A stretch of 64,000 bases of DNA from Myxococcus virescens (GTDB lineage: Bacteria; Myxococcota; Myxococcia; Myxococcales; Myxococcaceae), in assembly GCF_900101905.1 (NCBI RefSeq), contig NZ_FNAJ01000008.1:248001-312000 (forward strand). Direction: 5' to 3'. The stretch's first letter is position 1. Every line of letters begins with the position of its first letter. Both the position numbers and the translations under genes were made by a program. The notes under the pieces were generated by a model that was given only the letters and a program-made list of their open reading frames with translations, made no database searches and had not been told where the DNA came from. Shown in pieces: positions 42,417 to 50,146 of this stretch.

Positions 42417-42807
42417 ACTGCCACTCCTTGCCTTTCTCGCTCAGGGCCTCTCGGGTCGCGGCCACGTCCCGGAGCGCCTTGAACGGGGATGAATCCGCGA
42501 GCTTCAGCACGGAGTCGAGCACGGCACCGGTGAGTTCCGTGTTGTTCGAGGCGATGGCGGTGTCGAGCCGCGCGAAGAGCTGACGGAAGTTCTCCTTTCG
42601 CTCGTCGAAGGAACGATCGAGATAGTCGAGCAGGACGTCACGATTTGCGCGGATGCGCTCGACGTCGACCTGCGCGGTCATCTGGATGCGGACCTGCTCC
42701 GTCTTCTCCTTCTGGATGTCCCGGACGCACTCGGCCACGGTCTTGAGGCCTTCGAGGACCTCGGCGAGGCCAGGGGTCGGGCTCTTGACCAGTTTGTCAG
42801 CTGTCAT
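42412..42807 (-). CDS. coiled-coil hypothetical protein (last gene of a three-gene cassette)
   Basis: A 131-residue soluble protein, largely helical with many charged residues: GLAEVLEGLKTVAECVRDIQ then IRANRDVLLDYLDRSFDERK and ENFRQLFARLDTAIASNNTE, ending with SSPFKALRDVAA. The last part (ENFRxLFxxLDxAIASxNxE) looks like a conserved domain, which I believe occurs in other bacteria, but I cannot name it. Its ATG overlaps the stop of the previous gene (ATGA), so the two are translationally coupled. No signal peptide or membrane segment. It should act together with the membrane-binding protein before it. Confidence 0.7.
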   Translation of the reverse strand: MTADKLVKSPTPGLAEVLEGLKTVAECVRDIQKEKTEQVRIQMTAQVDVERIRANRDVLLDYLDRSFDERKENFRQLFARLDTAIASNNTELTGAVLDSVLKLADSSPFKALRDVAATREALSEKGKEWQF

Positions 42808-43796
42808 GCGAAGGACTCCTGAAGCAACTGGCGCTGCTGGGCGAGCAGGGACTCTGCCTGGTCGTTGATGTTGCCCTCGGGCGTGAAGATGGCGACGCGA
42901 AGCAGTTCGCTCTCCGCCTTGGCGAGCTGCATCGCCGAGGCGAACATGCGGAGGTGCTCGTCATTGGCCGCGTCGAAGCGGCCATCCAATGCCCAGAGGG
43001 CGTCAATGGCGCGGTTGGCGCGCACGTCGAGTTCCGTCGTGACGTGCTGCAGTTCGTCAACGCGGGTGCCCGCCCGGGCAAGGAGCGCGATGGCCGCTTC
43101 GAGCTGCGCCACCATCCTGTCTACCTCGGCCGCGAACTCCTCGGCCTTGGTCTTCGCCTTCTCCCCTTCCCTGGCGATGACGAAGCCCGCGACGACCGCC
43201 GCCGGGGCGACGGCGATCCCACCGAGGACGACGGCGCCACCCGCGACGCCGAAGCCCCCTGCCGCGAGAGAGCCACCACCAAGCCAGGCGAGCAGCGCGC
43301 TCTTCGCGGCGGCGCCTGTCAGCCCGGAGATGGCGGTTCCGGTTCCGGCGGTCGCGAACGTGGTGACCAGACTCGTGGTCACCGCGCTCGCACCAGCACC
43401 GGTGAGGGTTGCCGCGACTGCGCCAGAGAGGGTTCCACCCGCCTCCAGGTACTGAGTTGCAAACCGACCAACTTCTTCGCGAGTCACGCCCAGCGAGCCC
43501 AGACTCTCCAGTGCGGACAATCGGGCCTTCTGATCGAGCCGTTCGAGGAAATCGAAGAGGCGCCGGAAGGTGGTTGTCGTCACCGCGCTGCGCTGTGCAT
43601 CCAGGGCGTCCAACTTGACCTGGAGCGAAGAGCGAGCCTCTTCGAGGCGGGCAACCCACTCTTGATGGCGCTCTTCGGCTTCATCACCAATGGCCTTGGC
43701 CTCTTTCATGGCCTGGACGCCGTCGTAGCCTTTCTTTCCGCCGAACCCGAGCAGGGCGGCGACACCGAGCGCAACAGGAATCAGTGGCAATGGCAT
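42804..43796 (-). CDS. hypothetical protein: coiled coil - Gly/Ala-rich membrane hairpin - coiled coil
   Basis: A 330-residue protein. Residues 1-20 are a hydrophobic start (MPLPLIPVALGVAALLGFGG), followed by a coiled coil (about 30-100: AEERHQEWVARLEEARSSLQ). Residues 125-220 are a long Gly/Ala/Thr-rich hydrophobic stretch (for example TFATAGTGTAISGLTGAAAK, LLAWLGGGSLAAGGFGVAGG, AVVLGGIAVAPAAVVAGFVI) that could insert into a membrane as a hairpin. A second coiled coil (225-320) follows. The architecture resembles alpha-pore-forming or membrane-remodelling proteins, but no motif proves that. An AAAGGA site precedes the ATG. Next to it lie two other unknown genes in one direction. Function is not known. 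Confidence 0.75.
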   Translation of the reverse strand: MPLPLIPVALGVAALLGFGGKKGYDGVQAMKEAKAIGDEAEERHQEWVARLEEARSSLQVKLDALDAQRSAVTTTTFRRLFDFLERLDQKARLSALESLGSLGVTREEVGRFATQYLEAGGTLSGAVAATLTGAGASAVTTSLVTTFATAGTGTAISGLTGAAAKSALLAWLGGGSLAAGGFGVAGGAVVLGGIAVAPAAVVAGFVIAREGEKAKTKAEEFAAEVDRMVAQLEAAIALLARAGTRVDELQHVTTELDVRANRAIDALWALDGRFDAANDEHLRMFASAMQLAKAESELLRVAIFTPEGNINDQAESLLAQQRQLLQESFA

Positions 43797-43826
43797 GTGA
43801 CATCCTTTCGTCGATCGTCTCTGGAA

Positions 43827-44258
43827 TCAACCAACTCGCGACACTGCGTGGGGAGTCAAAGTCGCCTCGGCCGTAGCGACTTCCGCAGCCCTCCGCGTAT
43901 TGGCCTCGATGGCCACCTGGCACAAGGCCAGCTGTGCCTGAAGCTGGAAGACAAATGCCCGGGCCCGGCCGACGCTCACGCCAATCAGCGCTCCGAAAAT
44001 TCCACCCGCGACTGCGAATACGGGAATCTTTCCTCCTGTAGGAGCGCCCAAGCCGGAACCCACGATGGCGCCAAAGACAAAGCCCAGGAAGGCCGCCATA
44101 TAGACGATTCGCGCGGCACGCCGATAGAGCGCGACCGCGTGAGTGTGGATGATGCTCGGGTCGTAATTCAAAACCATGCCAAAGCCCCCCAGGACGTAGT
44201 CCTCGTGGTGGAACCGCGGAGCGAAGACTCGCCCGAGGTACGCGCCCCTGACCATCAT
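43827..44258 (-). CDS. two-helix membrane hypothetical protein (first gene of the cassette)
   Basis: About 143 residues from the ATG pair at 44258/44255. A polar lead with FHHEDYVLGGFGMVLNYDPS is followed by two hydrophobic segments (about 54-72 and 82-100: IVYMAAFLGFVFGAIVGSGL, then IPVFAVAGGIFGALIGVSVG), a glycine-zipper-like hairpin, and a helical tail (FQLQAQLALCQVAIEANTRR). The start is uncertain because the frame remains open upstream. The stop is 30 bases before the next gene on the same strand, so this is probably an operon of three. The shared theme of helical hairpins and coils suggests a membrane complex. Family not recognised. Confidence 0.62.
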   Translation of the reverse strand: MMVRGAYLGRVFAPRFHHEDYVLGGFGMVLNYDPSIIHTHAVALYRRAARIVYMAAFLGFVFGAIVGSGLGAPTGGKIPVFAVAGGIFGALIGVSVGRARAFVFQLQAQLALCQVAIEANTRRAAEVATAEATLTPHAVSRVG

Positions 44259-44911
44259 CCTGGAGTGGTATGTCCTCACGAGTTCATCCAGGGCATGACT
44301 GCTGCACCGCCTCGCAGTCAATGTGCCCCGGCACAAGCGTCCTACGTCGTGAAGCCGGACAGCGTGGGCGAGCGCATCAGACGAATAGGGACTCTGTGAG
44401 GGTGACGGACAGGAGCCTAGGGGATGAGGAAGGTAGCTGACGGGGGTCGTCCGAGCTATTTGCCAGGCGGGTGGAGAGGCCGCGCAGCCCCCTTCGGGTA
44501 CGCGCCTGTCCAGGCCCTTCTCCCACGAGGGGCGCGGCAGGGGCCTGAGCCTGTTGGCCATGGATTGAGCCTCAACGCCGCGCGGCCTGCGCTGGCCCTC
44601 GCGCAGGGGCCCGCCTTGCACGCCCCCTCCGTACCTGCTCGTTACGAAGTCACCCCGAAAACGGGTTGATGCCCTGGCCTGCCTACGGGCCTGAAGCCCT
44701 CTCTGACGCGTCACCCCCGTGCCCGCCCATGCCTCCTGACGTGTCAGGCCCGCGCTGGCGACAGCGCCTCGGGCCCCATCCCATCCGATGGCAGAGCAGA
44801 CACGCTGAGCAGTGAAGACTCTCTCCTCCTGGTCCCTCGCTTGCAATCCCACGACTCGCGGAGAAGCTCCCGAGCATCCGCAGTCCCCGTTCGAGACAAT
44901 GGAGAGAGAGC
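44259..44911. other. 653-bp divergent region between the cassette and the repeat protein gene
   Basis: It should carry promoters for both directions. Open frames are Arg/Pro-rich shadows, and the frame of the 43827 gene continues through it without protein-like composition. Several short GC inverted repeats are present, but none with a convincing role. No RNA gene recognised. Confidence 0.4.
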
Positions 44912-45892
44912 ATGAGAGGTTTTTCGCAGCTGACCGCGCGTTGTGCTGGGTTGTGGGTGTTGGCCGCCGCCCCCGCGTGGGCGCAGCAGCAGGAAGAGGT
45001 CTGGCTCGACACCCGGAGCGCCGCTCCCATGATGAGCCAGATGGTGCTGAAGCAGGGATGGCCGCATCTCGTCACCCTGCAGGGCACCTTCAACGTGTGG
45101 GGGAACAACATCGTTCCGGGCCCGCAGTCAGGCCAGCCCGAGCCCGCGCCGATGTTCCCAAGCCCGGGCGTCACCAACCGCAACGTCGGCTTCGACCCTG
45201 AGTTTGTCTTCGCGGGCGTGAAGCCCCCGGCGACCGCTCCGCTCAGGGCGAGCTCCATCCAGCTCAGCCTCGACGGAGGAAAGACGTGGGCGCATCCGGC
45301 CTCCACGGCGGACTTCAACGCGGCCGAGCACAAGTATGGCTATGAGGTGACGGGCGGAGAGTCCGCGCTACAGGTGCGCATCGCCGACAAGCCCGTCACC
45401 GACAACTCCGGGCGCTTGAAGATTGTCGTAGTACCCGCCGAGGAGCTGTGGCTGAACACCCGGAGCGCGGCGCCCGTTCCCAGCAAGCAGGTGCTCCAGA
45501 AGGGCAAGCCCTACCGTGTCACGATGCAGGGCACCTTCAACGTGTGGGGGAACAACATCGTCCCAGGCCCGCAGTCCGGTCAACCCGAGCCCGCGCCGAT
45601 GTTCCCGAGCCCGGGTGTCACCAATCGCAACGTCGGCTTCGACCCTGAATTCGTCTTCGCGGGCGTGAAGCCCCCGGCGGCCGCTCCGCTCAGGGCGAGC
45701 TCCGTCCAGGTCAGTCTCGACGGAGGAAAGACCTGGAAGCACCCGGCCTCCACGGCGGACTTCAACGCGGCCGAGCACAAGTACACCTACGACCTGACGG
45801 GAGAGGACGCGCCCCTGCAGGTGCGCTTCGCGGACGCGCCTGTCAACGACAACTCCGGGCTCGTGCGAATTCTCGTGCTGCCCGGAGCCTGA
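44912..45892 (+). CDS. secreted protein built of two nearly identical 149-residue repeats
   Basis: A 326-residue exported protein: signal peptide ending AWA/QQQ, then two copies of a 149-residue domain joined head to tail. Each begins EEVWLDTRSAAP or EELWLNTRSAAP, includes GTFNVWGNNIVPGPQSGQPE, then PAPMFPSPGVTNRNVGFDPE and LDGGKTW..HPASTADFNAA, and ends DNSG and a hydrophobic strand. No Cys except in the signal region. The strand-rich, Pro/Gly-containing repeat looks like an Ig- or lectin-like fold; the ligand is unknown and the family is not recognised. A GGAGAGAGAG site precedes the ATG. The duplication is recent, as the copies share long exact DNA stretches. Confidence 0.83.
   Translation: MRGFSQLTARCAGLWVLAAAPAWAQQQEEVWLDTRSAAPMMSQMVLKQGWPHLVTLQGTFNVWGNNIVPGPQSGQPEPAPMFPSPGVTNRNVGFDPEFVFAGVKPPATAPLRASSIQLSLDGGKTWAHPASTADFNAAEHKYGYEVTGGESALQVRIADKPVTDNSGRLKIVVVPAEELWLNTRSAAPVPSKQVLQKGKPYRVTMQGTFNVWGNNIVPGPQSGQPEPAPMFPSPGVTNRNVGFDPEFVFAGVKPPAAAPLRASSVQVSLDGGKTWKHPASTADFNAAEHKYTYDLTGEDAPLQVRFADAPVNDNSGLVRILVLPGA
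45001..45890 (+). repeat. tandem duplication, period 447 bp
   Basis: Copy 1 (about 45001-45440) and copy 2 (about 45448-45887) of the repeat domain match over long runs; for example the block from 45086 recurs at 45533. The offset is exactly 447 bases (149 codons). Confidence 0.9.
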
Positions 45893-45966
45893 TGCGCCCG
45901 CTCCAGGAATGACGCGAAGCCGCCCGGACGACCAAGGGCGCCTTCGCGGCGAATCAGGCGAGCGAC

Positions 45967-46215
45967 CTATGGAACCCAGGCCAGGTCGAAGTCGAGCCCC
46001 TGCCAATCCGCCCCACCCCGGCTCATGACCGATGGGTCCCTGGTTCGCATCCAGGAGGGCCCACTTCCCTTCGTGCCTGGAAAGTCTCTCCTGAGGTGTC
46101 TATCGACTGAGTAGAATTCACCAGCAGTCAAGCCGAGCAGCACGACCAGAATAGGGCCATCCAGACCGGTGCGGTTGTTGATACCCGGCCAGCGGTTACA
46201 GTGCACGCCATGCAC
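45967..46215 (-). CDS. possible small hypothetical protein
   Basis: A minus-strand frame of 82 residues with one hydrophobic segment (GPILVVLLGLTAGEF) and a protein-like polar tail (MRTRDPSVMSRGGADWQGLD). It would start at a GTG overlapping the MFS gene start and has no clear ribosome site. It may be a small membrane protein or a fragment. The rest of 45893-46209 shows nothing else and should contain the MFS promoter. Confidence 0.28.
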   Translation of the reverse strand: MHGVHCNRWPGINNRTGLDGPILVVLLGLTAGEFYSVDRHLRRDFPGTKGSGPSWMRTRDPSVMSRGGADWQGLDFDLAWVP

Positions 46216-47454
46216 GCCTCCTGGAAGCGCAACACAGCCCTTTTCCTGGGCAGCCAGGCCCTCTCTTTACTCGGCTCCTCCCTGGTGCAGTACGCGCTCC
46301 TGTGGCAGGTGACGCTGCAGACACGCTCGAGCGTCATGATGACGCTCTACATCGTGGCCGGCTTCCTGCCCACGTTCCTCCTCTCGCCTTTCGCGGGTGT
46401 CTGGGCCGACCGATACGACCGCCGCAAGCTCATCGTCCTCGCCGATGCGATGATTGCGCTGGTGACCCTGGCGCTGGCCGTGGTGTTCACCTTGCGCGGT
46501 ACGGAGCTGTGGCTCTTCTTCCTGGCCGCGGCGATCCGCTCCGTGGGGACGGCCGTTCAACAGCCGGCGGTGGGCGCGCTGCTGCCGCAGTTGGTGCCCG
46601 AGGACCAGCTGATGCGGGTCAACAGCATCCAGGGCACCCTCCACTCGGTCAACATGTTGGGGGCGCCCGCGCTCGCTGGCTTCCTCATGTCCGTGGCCCC
46701 CCTGCAGGTGCTCTTCTACATCGACGTGGTGACAGCGGCCCTGGCCATCACCCTGGTGACGCTCTTCGTCCAGGTAGCGCCGCGCCCCCGCGCGCCGGAG
46801 CAGGAGGGGGCCTCGCAGCTAACGGAGATCCAAGACGGCTTCCGCTACATCCGCGGCCACGCGCACCTGGTGCCGTTCTTCGGCTACCTGGGATTCATCA
46901 TGGTCCTCATCACTCCGGCCGCATTCCTCACGCCGCTGCAGACGGCGCGAAGCTTCGGGGACGAGGTGTGGAGATTGTCGGCCATCGAAATGGTCTTCTC
47001 AGTGGGAATGATGTTGGGGGGCGCCGGGCTCGCGGCGTGGGGCGGCTTCACCAGCCGCATGCGGACGATGGTCGCATCCAACCTCATCATGGGTGCGTGC
47101 ACCGTGGCCCTCGGCGTGGTGCCCCATTTCGGGGTGTACCTGGCGGCCATGGGGCTCTTCGGCGTGGCGCTGCCGCTCTACAACACGCCCGCCATGGTGA
47201 TGCTCCAGGAGCGCGTGGAGCCGGCCTACCTGGGCCGCGTCATCAGTGTGATGACCATGCTCTCCACCTCGCTGATGCCATTGTCCATGCTGCTCTTCGG
47301 GCCCCTGGCAGAAGTGGTCTCCATCGAGCGGCTCCTGCAGGTCACCGGCGTGCTGGTGATCCTCCTCGGACTGCTCACGCCGCTACACCGTCGGCTGATG
47401 TCCTTCGGTGAGCCCAAGAGCCCCCCAGTTCAATCCCAGGAACTGGCCAGCTGA
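46210..47454 (+). CDS. MFS transporter (MefA/enterobactin-exporter-like)
   Basis: A 414-residue inner-membrane MFS protein with 12 predicted helices. It shows the loop 2-3 motif GVWADRYDRRKLIVLADAMI and an ATVR-type region around VGALLPQLVPEDQLMRVNSI, typical of the macrolide efflux / EntS-like subfamily (MFS_3) that exports drugs or siderophores by proton antiport. The ATG at 46210 was preferred to the GTG at 46201. The C-terminal tail is short and polar. The ferredoxin-like gene follows 71 bases downstream. Substrate unknown. Confidence 0.9.
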   Translation: MHASWKRNTALFLGSQALSLLGSSLVQYALLWQVTLQTRSSVMMTLYIVAGFLPTFLLSPFAGVWADRYDRRKLIVLADAMIALVTLALAVVFTLRGTELWLFFLAAAIRSVGTAVQQPAVGALLPQLVPEDQLMRVNSIQGTLHSVNMLGAPALAGFLMSVAPLQVLFYIDVVTAALAITLVTLFVQVAPRPRAPEQEGASQLTEIQDGFRYIRGHAHLVPFFGYLGFIMVLITPAAFLTPLQTARSFGDEVWRLSAIEMVFSVGMMLGGAGLAAWGGFTSRMRTMVASNLIMGACTVALGVVPHFGVYLAAMGLFGVALPLYNTPAMVMLQERVEPAYLGRVISVMTMLSTSLMPLSMLLFGPLAEVVSIERLLQVTGVLVILLGLLTPLHRRLMSFGEPKSPPVQSQELAS

Positions 47455-47525
47455 GGGTGGCCGCACGTGCCGGTTCCGACAAACGAGGGCGTGCGCTGGC
47501 ACTCCCGCGCCCAAAGGAGAAGTAC

Positions 47526-48209
47526 ATGTCGAAATACCACGCTCCCCATCCCATGAACGTGGCTGGCGACTTCTATGTCGTGGACCAGTGCTGCACGGCG
47601 TGCGGTGTTCCAACACACCATGCCCCAGAGACGTTCGCGTTCGAGAACGACCAACCTGGGGCGAGCTGCTACGTCCAGCGGCAGCCCACCAGCCCCGAGG
47701 AAGTCGACCGCGCGCTCATGGTCGTCCGTTGCCAGGAGTTCGGATGCATTCGATACCGGGGGACCGACCCTGTCATCCTGCGCCGCCTCACGGAAGCAGA
47801 TTCAGGCGACCAGTGCGACGCGCCGCTGCCCGCGGGTATCCGCCCCGTCGTGCGGAACCATGTTTCCGTCGAAGTACAGAGTCGTGATGCCCGCGCCTGG
47901 AAATCAGACACCGTGCTCGAGCGATTCCGCCACTGGCTGACGGACCGGCGCCATCAGACCACCTCCATCATCAGGAGCGGCTCCGGCGCTTCCTTTTCCT
48001 TTGCCTGGACCCAAGAGGACTTCCACCATGTGATGGTCAGTCCCATTGGCGACGTACCTGGCCGATGGCTCATCCAACACGCAGGGAACCTCGCTGCGTC
48101 CGAAACCATCGACCGGTGGCTCATGGATGCGGAAGAACTAGGCGCGGTCCGGTGGTACTCGCAGGAGGAGTGGACGCGTGGCCAGCTGGGCCAGGCTCGC
48201 CCCTGGTAA
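47526..48209 (+). CDS. ferredoxin-like Cys-rich protein of unknown function
   Basis: A 227-residue cytosolic protein. The N-terminal 75 residues resemble small ferredoxins: DQCCTACGVPTHHAPETFAF, then SCYVQRQPTSPEEVDRALMV and VRCQEFGCIRYRG, i.e. CxxC, AP, QP and a final C-x5-C/G region in the right order. The first binding motif is altered (CCTACG with His-His replacing the usual third Cys), so it may bind a [3Fe-4S] cluster or none. The C-terminal 130 residues (for example ASFSFAWTQEDFHHVMVSPI) form an unknown domain. An AAGGAG site precedes the ATG. It may be cotranscribed with the MFS gene. Confidence 0.7.
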   Translation: MSKYHAPHPMNVAGDFYVVDQCCTACGVPTHHAPETFAFENDQPGASCYVQRQPTSPEEVDRALMVVRCQEFGCIRYRGTDPVILRRLTEADSGDQCDAPLPAGIRPVVRNHVSVEVQSRDARAWKSDTVLERFRHWLTDRRHQTTSIIRSGSGASFSFAWTQEDFHHVMVSPIGDVPGRWLIQHAGNLAASETIDRWLMDAEELGAVRWYSQEEWTRGQLGQARPW

Positions 48210-48349
48210 GACGATGACTTCCGCTCCGAGCATCAAATGGATAGCGCCTCTGTGAGGGCCCTGGCGGGAGCGGAGACGCAGCAGCCCACGCGGCAGCTTC
48301 CGCACCAGTCTCGCCGCTGACCGCGGCGCCTATGGCAGCCCGGCCGGCG

Positions 48350-48360
48350 CCCCCCCCCCC
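48350..48360. repeat. poly-C tract of 11 bases
   Basis: An uninterrupted run of 11 C lies between the ferredoxin-like gene and the end of the ferritin-like gene, outside any called coding region. Runs of this length are prone to slippage and to sequencing error. Confidence 0.75.
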
Positions 48361-48374
48361 ACGTCGCACACCGG

Positions 48375-49439
48375 TCAGCAGCGCGGCGCGGCCTCCGTGG
48401 GCACCGCGTCCCGCGAAGACGAAACGGGCGCCCCCTGGAAGTCACTGAGGCCGTGCCGCATCGAGAGGTTCGACGGCGCCAGCAGCGCCTCCGCCCGGGC
48501 GCGCGTCCGGTCGATGCACACCGCCATCAGTCGCCCCAGTTCCACCTGGGGCAGGACGCCGTTTCGCGCGAGAAAATCCTCGTCGACGCCCAGGATGCGA
48601 GGGAGCGCGGGCGTCTGCTGCGACTCCAGCGCCAAGAGGGCCTGGCGCAACGCGTCCTTTGCACTCCGGCCGCCCCGCTTCAGGGCGAACGCGATGACGT
48701 CCCAGGCCAGCTCTGCGTGCCGCCCCTCGTCCTCGGAGATGACCGACAAGGTCTCCCGGACGACAGGGTCTGAGGCCCGCCTCGCGCCTTCGCCGGCGAC
48801 CAGGGAGGCCATCCCCTCGGCCAGACATCCATCCAGCAGCGAACCGCGCACCAGCCGGGCCCAGGTATCTCCCGAATCCATCGGGGAAGGCGGCGTACTT
48901 CCCTGTCCAAGCTCCGGAATCGTTCCCGCCGTCCAGCCCACTCCCGAGTAGGCGTTGGCGAGCGCGAAGCACCGCCTGGCATGACGAATTTCATCCAGCG
49001 CCGCCAGGTGACAGTCCTCCAGGAGCTCCGAGGGCGCCCCCAACGCGGAGAGCTTGAGCGACAACTTCGAGAAGGCGGGAACGGACGCATGCTCCAGGCC
49101 CGCTGAGTACATCCAAACCTCCCCGAGCACCGTTCGCTGCCAGGGTGTGAGCCCCGAGACATCCGGAACGGCGTCGTCCGCCCAGCCCGCGCCCAGCGCT
49201 CGGCGAGCCACGCGCGTTCGTCCACGCAGGCGAAGGACCCTCCCCTTCGAAAAGTTGGTCGAGCTGATCAGGTGGGCAAGCCAAACCAGGCCCCCCACCG
49301 TCACAGCGGTGCCGAGTGCCATGATACCCCCGAGGACCCTCATGACCCGAGGCTGGTGCTTCTGGAGCATGAGGACGAGTCCGCCCACGAAAGCCCCCAC
49401 GAACAGGAGGACAACGAGAATCACGGTCACTGCAGCCAT
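48375..49439 (-). CDS. membrane-anchored ferritin-like (diiron) protein
   Basis: A 354-residue protein with two N-terminal transmembrane helices (MAAVTVILVVLLFVGAFVGG, then LGGIMALGTAVTVGGLVWLA) and a ferritin-like four-helix domain at about residues 110-260. Ligand motifs are GLEHASVPAFSKLSL (helix 1), ALDEIRHARRC (helix 2), GCLAEGMASLVAGEGA (helix 3) and SEDEGRHAELAWDVI (helix 4), two E...ExxH sets. It is homologous to the C-terminal domain of the 11913 gene product. Diiron oxidase or iron-binding function is inferred only. The ATG at 49439 begins the first helix. The family is common in myxobacteria without assigned role. Confidence 0.8.
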   Translation of the reverse strand: MAAVTVILVVLLFVGAFVGGLVLMLQKHQPRVMRVLGGIMALGTAVTVGGLVWLAHLISSTNFSKGRVLRLRGRTRVARRALGAGWADDAVPDVSGLTPWQRTVLGEVWMYSAGLEHASVPAFSKLSLKLSALGAPSELLEDCHLAALDEIRHARRCFALANAYSGVGWTAGTIPELGQGSTPPSPMDSGDTWARLVRGSLLDGCLAEGMASLVAGEGARRASDPVVRETLSVISEDEGRHAELAWDVIAFALKRGGRSAKDALRQALLALESQQTPALPRILGVDEDFLARNGVLPQVELGRLMAVCIDRTRARAEALLAPSNLSMRHGLSDFQGAPVSSSRDAVPTEAAPRC

Positions 49440-50146
49440 GGCCAACCCCTGCGAGAGTCCGCGGCGACGTGCCTCGGTCTCACGAGTGTCGTCGGCAATG
49501 CACCGAGAATGCCAGCGCCGTTGGCCCTTCCGAGAAGCCCCGGGCGTGCAATGGGTGGCGCGGTCGCAGCACACCTGTGCACGCCGCTACACGGGGACAA
49601 GGGCCGGTCGGCCGCACGCAGGGGGCGCCGTCGACCACTCTTCGCATGAGCTCCCCTGCAGCGCGCTGGGGTGAGTCCCAGGGGAGACTGCTCGACTCAC
49701 GTCCAACGAGCACACACGCCCATCACTCAACCGTCGGCGCACAATCCAGAGCCGCGCCCAAACAAGGCTCGGCATACACCACCTCGGCATATTGGGTGCG
49801 CGTCCCGGTATGCGCCGCCAGGCGGCGACACTCACAACTCACATCTCGAGCCACTCCCCCTTCACGACTTGCGATAGCAACTGCCTCAGTCGAAAGGGCT
49901 GCGGCGGAATCAACCCGTCCACCCAACGGGTTCACGCGCCATGCAGACACCCGCGCTTGAACGTTCTTGCCTGACTTGAATCCTCCCAAAGATTGACACG
50001 CTGGAGTCGCCACTCGCAATCTCGGACCGTCGCTATCATTGGCGACCCGGAGTGCGTCTGGGCATGAACGAGCGCAATGGCTCACGAACAGACGCAAATC
50101 GCCGGCCATCGCATCGTCCACGGCACGCAATGCCAAGGAGCATTTC
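49440..50146. other. 707-bp region without an intact gene
   Basis: It lies between the divergent ferritin-like gene and the glycosidase-like gene and should hold both promoters. Frames here are short and Arg/Pro/His-rich. From about 49950 on, base composition resembles the following gene, and that stretch was perhaps brought in with it. No repeats, tRNA or mobile element ends were identified. Confidence 0.4.

Noticed and set aside
44400..44900. retron or other structured RNA
   Set aside because: Short GC inverted repeats exist, but no reverse transcriptase gene is nearby and no consistent fold could be drawn by eye.
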